Below, one piece after another: positions 41,920-51,783 of a stretch of 64,000 nt of DNA (position 1 is its first letter; every line of letters begins with the position of its first letter). The notes below the pieces were generated by a model, which did not search any database, was not told the origin of the DNA, and was given only the letters and a program-made list of their open reading frames with translations. Source of the DNA: Pseudomonadota bacterium (GTDB taxonomy: Bacteria > Desulfobacterota > Desulfobulbia > Desulfobulbales > JAGXFP01); the NCBI GenBank assembly GCA_018814305.1, contig JAHJAA010000073.1, positions 49,043 to 113,042 of the forward strand, given 5' to 3'. The position numbers and the translations under genes were made by a program.

Positions 41920-44517
41920 ATGGACGTTTATTGTGAAAAATGCCGGAAGGTTATTGGGAAAATAACAGATGATAAAATACCGGCTAAAGGAGCAACCACC
42001 AAATGCCCTCACTGCGAAGCCAGGATAGTCGTTAAAAAACCTGTTCCCGAAAAACAGCATTCTCCTAAAGTGGTCGTTCCAGCAGATAATCGGGTTGTAA
42101 GCCGTTCTTCAGAGTCAAACGTTGCCCCTCATGACCTCCGGCCTCTGGCTGCCGAAAAGAAAGAACTCCGGCAGCCAGGGCAACAAAAAGATTCCATCCC
42201 GCCAGTAAAAAAAAGAGAACAGCCGTCCCGTCCCTCTCTTGCATCTTCCTCGGATAACGCCTCGACATTTGACTGTTCCTTCAATATCTCCAGCATCATC
42301 AAGGAGGCCTGGCAACGGACAAAAGGGTCTAAACTGGCCATTTGGGGGGGATTAATATGCTTCATTGTTATCCTCATGGTGCTGGGGTTTTTTGAAGGTT
42401 TTCTTCCGGATTCTGCCTCCGGACCGGTTGGGTTCATTGTCGTAAGTGTTCTGGAAAATGGTCTGCTTGCACCTCTTCTGGCTGGGATCCTGATGATTGG
42501 CGTCATGAAGGCCTCCGACCGGAAAGAGGGTTTTACCCACATGTTTCACTATTATTCAAATTTCAAATCGCTTTTTATTGCCGGACTCATTGTCTACTTT
42601 CTGGTCAATTTAGCTGTTTTGGCCATCCTGGGAAGGATACTTAACATCGCTCCAGAGGGTTTGGGTGCTTCGCAAACTCCGGCGGAAGTGTATGTATCTT
42701 TTTTGGTCTCTTTGTTTTCATCATTGCCATCAATGATCTTCTTCTTGTTGTTGGGCGTTCTTGAGATCTATTTCGTTTTGGCATACTCACTGACCTTGCC
42801 TCTTATTGCCGGTCGCGGCGTGGGGCCGTTCGTGGCCATGGAAATGTCCCGAAGGGGCATATCCAGGCATTTCTTTAAAGTTTTCCTGCTCTTCTTAACC
42901 TTTGGTTTTATTGCCATGCTCAGTACCATTCCCATGGGGCTTGGCCTCATCTGGACTGTCCCCTTTGGGGTAATGGTGATCGGAGTTCTTTGCCGCACGA
43001 TTTATGGGGAAGAGGCCCCGGGAAATACCGCTGGCGCCACGGTTCTCGGATCCGTTTCTCTCCCTGACAATTCCCGTTCCGTCTGGGCCGTGCCCCTGTT
43101 GGCGGTGGTTGCCAACATCATTCTGGCCTTCGGGATGTTCAGTTTTGCTGAGCCAATGCCTGTTCTGGCCGGCAACCTTGGTGCTATAGATAGCGGTTCA
43201 TTTGTGTTCCACTCCGTCGAAGGATTCACCCTTACTCTTCCCTCTGATTGGGAAGAGATCCCTCCGGACGTTTTGGAAAGTTTTTCCGAACAGGTCTCGG
43301 AAGGCATGGAGGGGGGACGAGATAAAATGCTTTATAGACATGGCTTCCAAAGAAAAGGCTCGGATAGGTGGCTGGCCTGCCCCTATATTCTTGTGATGCT
43401 CCAAGGGGGAGCTACCGAAGAGGAGTTGAAGGATGTAAAGCGGGTAAAGGCGGATATGCAGGCAGGTATTGATGAAGTACAGGCAACCTCCGACAATCTG
43501 ATGTCGGATATTTCTCAAGGGGAGCCCCTGTATGATGAAGATAAAAAGATACTTTGGGTTTCTGCCGACATTCAAAATGTTGAAGGGATCGGTCCGGTGA
43601 AAAGCCTCGGCGCCTTCAAGCTGACCGCAAAGGGGAATATCCTGTTTTATGGCTATTCCACTGCTGAGACGTACCAGGAGCTCGCGCCTCTCTTTGCCAA
43701 GGCCTTTACCAATGTAACTTTGGACGAGCAGCTGGTTTATAAACCGCAACCGGCAGTCAAAGAGAAAACCTCATATCCTGAGTGGCTGGTCGGGACCTGG
43801 GAAATGACCTATGACCCGGATGGCAGCAGTAATGATCAACTGGAGTTTTCCCGGGGAGGCATCGTGTTGAGCACCAATGCGTCCGGCGTCGGTCTTTCTG
43901 GGCGTTATACTGTCGATTCCGGGCGGGTCGAATTGATCTTTACCAAGAAAGGCAGATCCATTCGATTTGAAATGTCTGCCGACCCTTCCCAGGGGAAACT
44001 CTTGCTGGACTCCAAGGGGACCGGGAACTTCACGGTCTATGAAAAGCGGGGAAATCGATCCGAGTCTTCCGCCGGCGTGGCTGACGTGCTCCCTGTCATC
44101 TCTAACATTGTCAATACGGAGGGGATGCACGTCATTTCCGGAGGCCTGTTGCAGGGAGGCGCACCGTTTTATTCCGATCGGAAAATTACCCTGAATTATA
44201 TACCTCCTAAATATCAAGGACTGCCCTATATCCGAACGGCCTGTGATCTGAAAAAGAAAGGGAAGTCCTCAACCATTTCCTTTGATGTAAATGTGTCGGT
44301 GTACGTATATGTCGCTTGGGATGAGAGGGTTCCTCTCGTGGATTGGCTCACCGATAATTTTACGCTGACCGGAGATTATCTGAACCACTCGGGGAAACAG
44401 CCAAGATATCAGATTTATAAATCGAATGTCGTCTGGGGGCCCGGACAAATTAATATCTTTGGCCAGGAACCTTCAAAGTACAGTTATTACCTGATATTTC
44501 TTGAAACGGCATCATAG
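41920..44517 (+). CDS. Large multidomain membrane protein with N-terminal zinc ribbon
   Basis: 865 residues. Residues 1-40 form a zinc-ribbon-like finger (Cys5, Cys8, Cys29, Cys32) as in MJ0042-type regulators. A charged linker (to about 130) leads to a membrane domain with six or seven helices (about 142-405). The part outside contains two or more soluble domains: TLTLPSDWEEIPPDVL... at about 430-600, a lipocalin-like WLVGTWEMTYDPDGSS (about 620-710), and a final beta-rich region. This architecture is new to me. A role in sensing or polymer handling at the inner membrane is speculation. GGAGGG precedes the ATG. Confidence 0.8.
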   Translation: MDVYCEKCRKVIGKITDDKIPAKGATTKCPHCEARIVVKKPVPEKQHSPKVVVPADNRVVSRSSESNVAPHDLRPLAAEKKELRQPGQQKDSIPPVKKREQPSRPSLASSSDNASTFDCSFNISSIIKEAWQRTKGSKLAIWGGLICFIVILMVLGFFEGFLPDSASGPVGFIVVSVLENGLLAPLLAGILMIGVMKASDRKEGFTHMFHYYSNFKSLFIAGLIVYFLVNLAVLAILGRILNIAPEGLGASQTPAEVYVSFLVSLFSSLPSMIFFLLLGVLEIYFVLAYSLTLPLIAGRGVGPFVAMEMSRRGISRHFFKVFLLFLTFGFIAMLSTIPMGLGLIWTVPFGVMVIGVLCRTIYGEEAPGNTAGATVLGSVSLPDNSRSVWAVPLLAVVANIILAFGMFSFAEPMPVLAGNLGAIDSGSFVFHSVEGFTLTLPSDWEEIPPDVLESFSEQVSEGMEGGRDKMLYRHGFQRKGSDRWLACPYILVMLQGGATEEELKDVKRVKADMQAGIDEVQATSDNLMSDISQGEPLYDEDKKILWVSADIQNVEGIGPVKSLGAFKLTAKGNILFYGYSTAETYQELAPLFAKAFTNVTLDEQLVYKPQPAVKEKTSYPEWLVGTWEMTYDPDGSSNDQLEFSRGGIVLSTNASGVGLSGRYTVDSGRVELIFTKKGRSIRFEMSADPSQGKLLLDSKGTGNFTVYEKRGNRSESSAGVADVLPVISNIVNTEGMHVISGGLLQGGAPFYSDRKITLNYIPPKYQGLPYIRTACDLKKKGKSSTISFDVNVSVYVYVAWDERVPLVDWLTDNFTLTGDYLNHSGKQPRYQIYKSNVVWGPGQINIFGQEPSKYSYYLIFLETAS

Positions 44518-44568
44518 TTCCAAGTTGTAGGTTCCAAGCCCTCATCTCCCAGAAAAAAGAGAAAAAAT

Positions 44569-45504
44569 ATGAGAAAATATTGTAGCCAAATTTTCATCGT
44601 GATATTCAGCTGTTCTTTATTAATTACATCGTCTTATGCAGTTACAATTGAAGATTACAATAAAGCCATCAAGGGAAGTTCAACAGAAGGACTGCCGAGG
44701 CTTTATATGATGAGGGGTAAGTTTCTTAAAAATACCGGGAAATCTTCAGAGGCGATTGAGGACTACAGTCATGCCATCTTGCTCAGGCCAAGCCTTCCAG
44801 CCTACATGGAAAGGGGGAAAATCTATTACGAAAAGAAGCATTATTCCGGAGCGATCCGGGATTTTACGGAAGCCCTGAAAATTGATACAACTCAAGCGGA
44901 GGCTTTATTTCTTAGGGGCAGCTCTTATAAAGAGACAGGAGATTATCCTGCCGCTTTGAGAGATGGTACCCTCCTCATTCAGACTTCTCCCAAAGATATC
45001 ACTGGATATCAGTTACAAACAGATACCCTATTCGCTCAAAAAAATCTTGAAGAGGCCTCGGACGTAATTGTTCTGGCATTCAAAAATATTGGCGAAACCT
45101 CTGACACCTTACAACTTCAGGAAACTTTTGAAAAAGAGCAGATCAAGTTGAAAGGGGCCCCAAAAATAGTCATGGAGGGAGCCCCAAAGCCATTGCCAGT
45201 CAAACCGGTTTCCGTGGAGGAAAAAAAGGGGAAGGGGAAAAAAGTTAAGGAGAAGAAGGTTAAGGGAGAGACTGAAAAGAAAAAAAATGAAGATCGAACA
45301 CCGGACTGGGGGACCGCGGAGGGCCAAAAAAGGTGGGAGAGTCTTAAAAAAGCCGGTTATCACAAAAAGTGTTTTCAGGATAATCTCTTTTATTGGGCCC
45401 CGGGGCCGAATATCAAATGGTTTAAAACCCAAGCTGAGGCAGATAAATTCAACAAAAATTGCATGCAAGTTCAATCGTACCTTGCATGGGAGAAAAAACA
45501 ATAG
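44569..45504 (+). CDS. Exported TPR protein with Lys-rich linker
   Basis: 311 residues with a signal peptide ending near SSYA^V. Residues about 45-175 hold about three to four tetratricopeptide repeats (RGKFLKNTGKSSEAIEDYSHAI, RGKIYYEKKHYSGAIRDF, RGSSYKETGDYPAALRD), a scaffold for protein binding. A long Lys-rich segment (about 222-245, KKGKGKKVKEKKVKG) precedes a C-terminal domain with WESLKKAGYHKKCFQDNLFYWAPGPNIKW. It follows the large membrane protein by 51 bases on the same strand and probably forms an operon with it. Confidence 0.8.
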   Translation: MRKYCSQIFIVIFSCSLLITSSYAVTIEDYNKAIKGSSTEGLPRLYMMRGKFLKNTGKSSEAIEDYSHAILLRPSLPAYMERGKIYYEKKHYSGAIRDFTEALKIDTTQAEALFLRGSSYKETGDYPAALRDGTLLIQTSPKDITGYQLQTDTLFAQKNLEEASDVIVLAFKNIGETSDTLQLQETFEKEQIKLKGAPKIVMEGAPKPLPVKPVSVEEKKGKGKKVKEKKVKGETEKKKNEDRTPDWGTAEGQKRWESLKKAGYHKKCFQDNLFYWAPGPNIKWFKTQAEADKFNKNCMQVQSYLAWEKKQ

Positions 45505-45935
45505 AATCGAGATTCCCCTTTTATAGTGGACTTGCCGATCTATAGAGGGGGGGGAAATACGGCACTCTATACAAAAGCAGGCAGACCATCGAGCGGTGGT
45601 TCTCTCTGCTGGAATTTTATTTTATCGCATTCAGCTCGAGACTCCTCAGGTCGGTTTGTACGCGACAAAGCTCTGCCAATCAACCTCAGCGGGAAAAGAC
45701 AATGAGCTTGTTGGGTGTCTGCTTGCCGGGGAGATCCCAGGAATAAAAATCAGGATCAAAATAAAGAAGGCGAAGCGAGTCCTCAAAGCTCCTGAGCAAG
45801 AGGTAGGCCCTGCCACACGAACTTTCTGAAGGCCCGGGCTCGGGGGGCTGGCGTATCCTTTTAGATATACCCTAAGCGCAAGTGACAGGGTTGAGCAAGG
45901 GCCTCTGAAAGACGATGTTATTGGTTTAAAATGAG
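45505..45935. other. Intergenic stretch between exported TPR gene and membrane protein gene
   Basis: 430 bases, AT-rich except for two short G-rich patches. No gene, terminator or promoter that I can defend. I see short complementary words but nothing conserved. Confidence 0.45.
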
Positions 45936-45941
45936 GTGAGG

Positions 45942-47195
45942 GTGGTTGAATTGAAGAAACTCTTTATCACGACAGGATTGTTCCTGCTGGTTGTGCTAAC
46001 GATTAAAATGTGGGTAATTCAAGAGACTTTTATAACGTCTCTATTTTTTTTTCCAATCTACATAATCATTTTTGGGGTTCTATATGCAATCGTTGGAGAG
46101 CTGAAGATTGATAAGATCTCCGAATGGAAATGGAACGAAGTACCCTATTCACAGTGGGATGTCGGACAGATCGAGAATGAAGAGTTCAAATATTGTTTTT
46201 CAACAAATAAGCATGGTATCGATGGTTTCACAATTGCTGTTGATTGCCGCGGTAATTCGGCCTTTTTGTTTAAATTTGAAAGATGGTATGACCGTCTTTT
46301 CAAAAAACTTAGAATTTCCTCTGAATATTGCCTCGACAAAAATGATTTTGATAAAAAAATATATATTATTTCCGATCATCAAAAATTCTGCAGACATCTT
46401 TCAAATAATCAGGATATACCCGAGGCAATTCTGGGTCTGTTTTATCCCAATGGCCGTTCATATATGGTCAAGAGTCTTGAGTGTTCAGCTGATGGCAAAT
46501 TAAGGTTTGTCTGCCAATTGACATCCGAGTGGCGTGCCGAAAACCGTGAAGATAATCTGCATGAAATTGCAAAAATTTTGGTCCCTGATCTTCATAAAGT
46601 GGCCGTGAAATTATCAATGATCATGGAGAAAGTGGGAGAGGATCCTGATGATAGCGCTAATAAATTAAGAGCAGACCGAATGGAGTTGCTTTCTTGTGGT
46701 CTTGCGATAAGCGGCTTAGTCGTGAGCATAATTTTTTTACCAACCATAACGTTGATTATTGACTATAGTCAATTGCTCCTGTGTTCCATTCTCATTGGGC
46801 TGGGTATTGCCGGGGTCATGATGGTGACAATTATCAAAACGCTCAGAGGTACCTCGAGGGCCCATTTTATTCTACTTCAAGTTCTCATTGTAGGTTTAGC
46901 CGGAGCAATTTTATTGTCTCACGGTCTCTTGATTAGTGCGAACAGGTTCTTGGACTTCAAGCCGTTTGTTGCCTATCAAGTAAAAGTTTTAAATAAAAAG
47001 AAAACAGGAAGGCCCAATCAAGGGGTTCTTTACGCCACCTTTGAAGACTGGACTGGTGAGACTTCACAGCGGACGATCAATATTACAGGTCTTAGTATAT
47101 TTGATGATTTGAACATCGGTGACACTGTGGTTATTCAACAAAAAATGGGATTATTGCACTTCCGATGGATCAGTGATATCTGTTTGCTGAAATGA
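45942..47195 (+). CDS. Polytopic membrane protein, unknown function
   Basis: About 417 residues. Two N-terminal membrane helices (about 5-22 and 27-48), a soluble domain (about 55-230) and four further helices (about 240-345), then a C-terminal soluble beta domain (about 350-417, VAYQVKVLNKKKTGRPNQG...). GTG 45942 with GAGG ahead is my start; TTG 45951 has an equally good site. No named family. The soluble parts have no catalytic signature. AT-rich codon use fits the surrounding block. Confidence 0.7.
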   Translation: MVELKKLFITTGLFLLVVLTIKMWVIQETFITSLFFFPIYIIIFGVLYAIVGELKIDKISEWKWNEVPYSQWDVGQIENEEFKYCFSTNKHGIDGFTIAVDCRGNSAFLFKFERWYDRLFKKLRISSEYCLDKNDFDKKIYIISDHQKFCRHLSNNQDIPEAILGLFYPNGRSYMVKSLECSADGKLRFVCQLTSEWRAENREDNLHEIAKILVPDLHKVAVKLSMIMEKVGEDPDDSANKLRADRMELLSCGLAISGLVVSIIFLPTITLIIDYSQLLLCSILIGLGIAGVMMVTIIKTLRGTSRAHFILLQVLIVGLAGAILLSHGLLISANRFLDFKPFVAYQVKVLNKKKTGRPNQGVLYATFEDWTGETSQRTINITGLSIFDDLNIGDTVVIQQKMGLLHFRWISDICLLK

Positions 47196-47238
47196 AAAAG
47201 AGGAAGTTTGATGCGATTTCCAATGAAGTCCCCCTTAC

Positions 47239-48345
47239 TTATTCAAAAAGAAGGGTTGATTTGTTGAGAGGGCCGCTAGGGACATCTAGATGGGCGGCTA
47301 AAGCCTTTGCCAACTGCTTGAGCGATTCTATATCGGGATCTGATAACGATATAAAAGATCGTGGCCTGGTCGAAGCAAAGAGGAAAGGAACGGTTTCTCC
47401 GGTATCCGCCTCTATCCAGACAACGAATTGATACCAGGATGAGGTCCGACTGGAATAGCTTCCAGCTTTAGTGATGCTTCTGTTCGATGTGTATCGTAAT
47501 TCAATGGCCCGCAGTCGTCGGAGCCCGACCACCCGCAGACTGCGCCCTGATTTGATTCGAATTGAATCATGAGCCCAATCGAAGGTTGCCCTGCCTGGTT
47601 GGCTGGGCCAAGATAGAGCCAGGCCTGGAAGAAGAACCAGGAGGCTCCACATTAATAGCGGTAGCTGCATTTTCTCCCAGGTCATGCCACCCTGGTTGGT
47701 CATCCAGAGAAAAACCCCGGTTACAAAGATAATTGCTACGGATAACGGAAAGAGGTTCCACGTTCTCTTTTGAATAATTCGTATATGTTTACCCGGCTGC
47801 CATTCCTCGATGGTCAGTCGGGTATTACCCACGCCGCCAAGAGGGATTCCCGGTGCGGTCTTCGGCTGGTAGGGGACACGACCTGAACTTGGGGCAAGGG
47901 CTGCCTCCGGTGGTGGGATTGGAACATGTTTTCGTAAAAAAAAGAGAGCAAGTCCTGGTATCATGAGGATGACGAGGGCGAGACCCGAGGTAATTAATAA
48001 AGCGCCCCGATCGAGACTGATGCTGAGGCTGCAGCGTTCGGGGTTGTTCGGGTCAAAATAAATAAGTACCTTGGTGCCTTCTACTGGTGGCTCAGGAGCA
48101 GCTCCGAGAGGACCAAGGATGAGTTTTGAGCCAAGATAGTCAATGCCTCCAACATTGAACCGATAGTTTGCCTGGGGCTCTTCCCAGATATCCAGGGTAA
48201 CCGATTCAACAACCCCATTAGTATTTTGCCAGGATTGGGCCTCAAGTCTCCGCCACCCGGTCAAAATGCATGCGGACAGCAACGCGGCTCCAACCATCAG
48301 TATTGCAAACATGAACCGGGTGAATTTTTTTTTGGAGTTTTCCAT
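47239..48345 (-). CDS. DUF3592-like membrane protein
   Basis: 368 residues. N-terminal helix, then SWQNTNGVVESVTLDIWEEPQANYRFNVGGIDYLG and VLIYFDPNNPERCSL, the pattern of DUF3592, a periplasmic beta domain between two helices. A second pair of helices (about 175-245) and a C-terminal domain with RSFISLSDPDIESLKQLAKALAAHL follow. No known activity. The next gene on this strand starts far away, so it looks monocistronic; it is convergent with the membrane protein gene upstream. Confidence 0.8.
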   Translation of the reverse strand: MENSKKKFTRFMFAILMVGAALLSACILTGWRRLEAQSWQNTNGVVESVTLDIWEEPQANYRFNVGGIDYLGSKLILGPLGAAPEPPVEGTKVLIYFDPNNPERCSLSISLDRGALLITSGLALVILMIPGLALFFLRKHVPIPPPEAALAPSSGRVPYQPKTAPGIPLGGVGNTRLTIEEWQPGKHIRIIQKRTWNLFPLSVAIIFVTGVFLWMTNQGGMTWEKMQLPLLMWSLLVLLPGLALSWPSQPGRATFDWAHDSIRIKSGRSLRVVGLRRLRAIELRYTSNRSITKAGSYSSRTSSWYQFVVWIEADTGETVPFLFASTRPRSFISLSDPDIESLKQLAKALAAHLDVPSGPLNKSTLLFE

Positions 48346-48424
48346 GTTTGTTTCCCACCGGCGATTGGAAGAGCGAGGTGATCCATGCCGATCAACCTGG
48401 TTTTTTTTGTAGAGGGGGCGACTG

Positions 48425-49810
48425 TTATAATTTTATTTCGGCCAGATCCTTGAGGGAGAGGTTGAAAGTCGTTTCAATGAAGGGCATTTCTAACCGGTAA
48501 GCCAGCCAGCTCTTCACTCCTGAGGCGGTCTTTTCAAGAGGAACCAGGAGATCAACTCCTTGCCTGCCGGGGAGGTCGGGGCGGGAGACCAGATAGATCA
48601 CTGGATGATCTTCGGGGCTGTCCGGTGTTCCGGCAAAAAGTTCTCCTTCATAGGTATCCCCGAGCGCTGGGCCTTTGGTGTTGGTGGTTGGTGGATAGAT
48701 CCCCAGAGTCAATCGGTCTGCGTTAAGGACCAGCAGTCCCGAAATTCCCAGGCGATCAGGCTGAAAAGCGTTGGCATACGCTGCTAGAACAGATGGGATT
48801 AGGTTGGTGCTTCTCTGGGCCAGGGCAGGGCGTAAGGCCAGGCGCAGGGCGGCGGTATCTCCTTGGATTCCATCGATGAAATGGGTGGCGAGAGGGATTG
48901 GTGTGCTGACTTGGGATGGTGGTTGCGGGGTGGGGCGGATGGTTCGCCAGAGTAGACCACCGGTCACCAGGCACAGGAGAACGATCAGCGGTGCCAGCCA
49001 GCTGGTGATCTGCCGGTTTTTTTGTTCAAGTTTGCGAAGATGGGTGGTGTCCCGACTGACCAGCAGGTAGCCCTGAAAATCACCACCCGGGTCTTCCAGT
49101 TGTTTGGCGCTGGTGGAAACGAAAAACCAGTCCTCACCGGGCCGGTTGATTTTTAAGGTCTTTTCGGCCACCGCTTTATGGGTGGTTACCTCATCCATGA
49201 ATTGTAGAAAGGCGGCCTGGTTGTCGTAGATTTCAATGATGGATTTTCCTCGCATCAACTCCCAGGATCTGCCGTAGAGGTTTTCTGCCGCTCGGTTCCA
49301 TGAGATCACTCGGAGATCCGGATCGGTGATCATGGCCGCGTCGGGCATCAGATCGCAAAGATCCCGAAAACCCTGGGCCATGGTGGTGGTGTCATGGAGA
49401 CGTTGGGCCAGGAGACTGTTCAGGCGCTGGGCCAGATCGGGATATTTTCGGCGCAGGGCGTCTTTTTCAGTGCAAGGGAAGCGGAGAACGGTGGTTGCCT
49501 TGGCGGCTACCACCGAGGCGATTCGTTTGGTGCCGAGCAGGAAGGAAAGCTCACCGAAGAAGGCCCCCGGCTCATTGATCTCGGTGATCTTTTTTCCCCG
49601 TTTGATGATATCAAGTTGGCCTTCAACCAAGAGATAGAGATCACGGGCATCATCGCCTTCCTTGCAGATCATCTCGCCTTCAGAAAAGATCAGTTCGAAC
49701 TGTTTGAGTTCTTCCTGGTCGGCAAAAGGGGGTGTTGGTGAGGTCGGCAGGGCAGTATCTCCACAGCCCAGTTTGATTGTACCTTGGGGGATGGTCTCCG
49801 GCTCGGTCAT
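48425..49810 (-). CDS. Cyclic-nucleotide-binding/PAS sensor with periplasmic domain
   Basis: 461 residues. Residues about 35-140 form a cNMP-binding domain (FSEGEMICKEGDDARDLYLLVEGQLDI, then PGAFFGELSFLLGTKRIASVVA: the RTASV-type phosphate-binding loop is weakly kept). A PAS domain follows (about 150-260, ISWNRAAENLYGR). A membrane helix (about 270-290) leads to an extracytoplasmic domain of about 170 residues (ALAQRSTNLIPSVLAAYA, a sensor-like fold). It has no kinase or enzyme domain. It overlaps the 541-residue gene by 4 bases (ATGA), so the two are co-translated. Confidence 0.85.
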   Translation of the reverse strand: MTEPETIPQGTIKLGCGDTALPTSPTPPFADQEELKQFELIFSEGEMICKEGDDARDLYLLVEGQLDIIKRGKKITEINEPGAFFGELSFLLGTKRIASVVAAKATTVLRFPCTEKDALRRKYPDLAQRLNSLLAQRLHDTTTMAQGFRDLCDLMPDAAMITDPDLRVISWNRAAENLYGRSWELMRGKSIIEIYDNQAAFLQFMDEVTTHKAVAEKTLKINRPGEDWFFVSTSAKQLEDPGGDFQGYLLVSRDTTHLRKLEQKNRQITSWLAPLIVLLCLVTGGLLWRTIRPTPQPPSQVSTPIPLATHFIDGIQGDTAALRLALRPALAQRSTNLIPSVLAAYANAFQPDRLGISGLLVLNADRLTLGIYPPTTNTKGPALGDTYEGELFAGTPDSPEDHPVIYLVSRPDLPGRQGVDLLVPLEKTASGVKSWLAYRLEMPFIETTFNLSLKDLAEIKL

Positions 49811-51432
49811 GGTTGGTCTCCGGCGGCCAGACGGCAGGCCGCAGCAAAATCCTCAGGGTAATGGCCGTTGATAAAGCGTAGTTGCGCCTCGCTGAAGGCA
49901 CCGGGTGACTCGGGCAGGCGGGGCAGAAAGGCGTAGAGCAGGCGATGGTTGGAGTCGGCTGAATCAAATCGTTTAGGGTATTCGATGGAGGTTACCAGGC
50001 GGGCACCGAGCGTGGCATAGATCTGTTGCGCCTTGAGGATGGCCCGGTCGAGGGCTTCCCGGGTCCGGGTGTCCGCTTCGATTATATTGCCAACGTTCTT
50101 CAGGCAGATCAATTGCAGCTCCCATTGGGAGGTTTGGGCCTTGGGGACGAAGAGCATGACCCGTTCATCTTCGTGGACGATCAAGCTAGTGGGGCGGTCG
50201 TCGCGGTCATCCATCCGCCGGTTCCTGCGGATAGCCTGGAGATAGCAGGTGAAAAAGTCGCGGTCGTGTTCTCGTCGATAGCGTTCGGTAAACTCCGCCA
50301 CCAGATCACCGCAACAATAGGCGGGTCTAGCCGATCCCGTTTGATCTGGAATGATCCTCGGCAGGAGGGCGTATTGTTGGTGGATCTGTTGATGGGAGGC
50401 GTGGAGGCGGTAATGGGTCGGGGCATAGTCAAAGCCGTAATTCCAGCCCCAGAGGGTGGCCGTGAAATTCGGTGGGTCGTTGTTGAGCAAGCATTGATTG
50501 AGGGTATCCTGAATTTGATCACGCAGGGTTTCCAGTGCAGCGGGATCAAGGGTTGTTCGATTGGGCGGCAGGGTGAGCGACAGTTCCTCGGCCATCCGAA
50601 GGTAGGTCCGCTGGTAGTAGAGATGTCTGAGGCCGGTCATGTCGCTTTGCAGCAGGGCTCCGGTGTGATAGCGGATGGCATCATCGGCCATATTGGCCGC
50701 ATAATGGCCCCAGGCAATATAGCTGTTGCGGCGGAGATACTCGAAGACATGGGTGGGCTGGCCGGGGGCGGTGAACTCGCCGACGATCTCGCTGGCCCCT
50801 TGGGCGCCGGGACGGATTACCATGATTGTTTTATAGATATCAGGCAGATGGGGGTTGTTGGCCACGGCCTCGAATAGGGCATGATCAATGATTTCGGGTT
50901 GGGTCCGACCTCGACCGGCAACGAAACGCATCCCGTCTGGTTCCTCGGAGGTGTTGTTGGTGGTGAATCGGCAGCTGAGCCGGGCCAGACGGACTAGATC
51001 GGTTGGGTCGGTGGAGGTGGTGGCCAGGGCCAGCTGCAGGGCGCGGGGAAGGCGGGTGAAGGCCCGGTCCAGGGCGGCTGGTTGATCGTCGTTGATAATA
51101 TCCTGGAGATATGAAGTCAGGGAGGTTGGTTCCGGTTTCGGCAGTCGGATTGCCGATGGATCTTCGGCCCGCCGATCGGCCCAATCTTTTTTGATGAAGG
51201 TGGTGCCGCGGAAGGGGAAGGGGTTGGGGATTTCATAGATCCAGGTGGCGGCTGCCTCTTCCAGGTCGCCGGGGGGGAAATTAACCTGGTTCAGCACCGT
51301 TTCATTGTTTGGGCCTGCGCCCAGTGGCTTGATCAGGTCTTTTTCCCGGTGGTTGGCAACTCGAAAAGATGGCCGGTGGATTCCGTAGAGAAACTCCCCG
51401 TCCGGGGAAACTGACGATGGTACGCTCGGCAT
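49807..51432 (-). CDS. Unknown soluble protein coupled to the cNMP/PAS sensor
   Basis: 541 residues from ATG 51432; an ATG at 51444 contains the Shine-Dalgarno sequence GGGAGGGG of the inner start, so the inner one is better. No signal peptide or membrane segment. Conserved-looking blocks: WGHYAANMADDAIRYHTGALLQSDM, WGWNYGFDYAPTHYRLHASHQQIHQQYA, and DDRPTSLIVHEDERVMLFVPKAQTSQWELQLI, the last faintly like HIT/GalT C-terminal regions. I do not assign a family. Start and end overlap with the sensor gene suggest a shared pathway. Confidence 0.75.
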   Translation of the reverse strand: MPSVPSSVSPDGEFLYGIHRPSFRVANHREKDLIKPLGAGPNNETVLNQVNFPPGDLEEAAATWIYEIPNPFPFRGTTFIKKDWADRRAEDPSAIRLPKPEPTSLTSYLQDIINDDQPAALDRAFTRLPRALQLALATTSTDPTDLVRLARLSCRFTTNNTSEEPDGMRFVAGRGRTQPEIIDHALFEAVANNPHLPDIYKTIMVIRPGAQGASEIVGEFTAPGQPTHVFEYLRRNSYIAWGHYAANMADDAIRYHTGALLQSDMTGLRHLYYQRTYLRMAEELSLTLPPNRTTLDPAALETLRDQIQDTLNQCLLNNDPPNFTATLWGWNYGFDYAPTHYRLHASHQQIHQQYALLPRIIPDQTGSARPAYCCGDLVAEFTERYRREHDRDFFTCYLQAIRRNRRMDDRDDRPTSLIVHEDERVMLFVPKAQTSQWELQLICLKNVGNIIEADTRTREALDRAILKAQQIYATLGARLVTSIEYPKRFDSADSNHRLLYAFLPRLPESPGAFSEAQLRFINGHYPEDFAAACRLAAGDQP

Positions 51433-51660
51433 TGCCCCTCCCATACCCTATGATTCGATCCTTTCCAAAAATAACTGTATCAAAATCCTACACGGTTGTT
51501 GGAAATCCTTCAAGGGTGGCGAAGAAACCGAGAGCATTTGGTGAAATTTTGGGGCTCCAGAAGGACGGATTTAAGGAACGAGCTCCAGGTCCGGTGGAAC
51601 GACTTGGCCGTTGACGGATGAACCGAGATCCAGTATTTGTTCTAGATTAATACTTTGGGC

Positions 51661-51754
51661 GGAGAGGTACCGAAGTGGCCGTAACGGGCCCGACTCGAAA
51701 TCGGGTTGTCGGTTAATAGCCGGCACGTGGGTTCGAATCCCACCCTCTCCGCCA
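51661..51754 (+). tRNA. tRNA-Ser (anticodon CGA)
   Basis: Acceptor stem GGAGAGG (51661-51667) pairs with CCTCTCC (51744-51750), followed by discriminator G and encoded CCA. Anticodon CGA at 51696-51698 in loop CTCGAAA, with a long variable arm typical of serine tRNA and a T-arm GGGTTCGAATCCC. Reads UCG codons. Single tRNA gene between two divergent gene blocks. Confidence 0.97.
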
Positions 51755-51783
51755 GTAATTTGCCATAGGAACCGCATCTTCGC

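Noticed and set aside
45596..45829. Short plus-strand frame and a patch resembling a c-di-GMP riboswitch
   Set aside because: The frame has no ribosome site, and the GCAAAGC-type core of the riboswitch is not complete.
50026..50877. 283-codon plus-strand frame
   Set aside because: Antisense to the 541-residue minus-strand gene; no ribosome site or family match.
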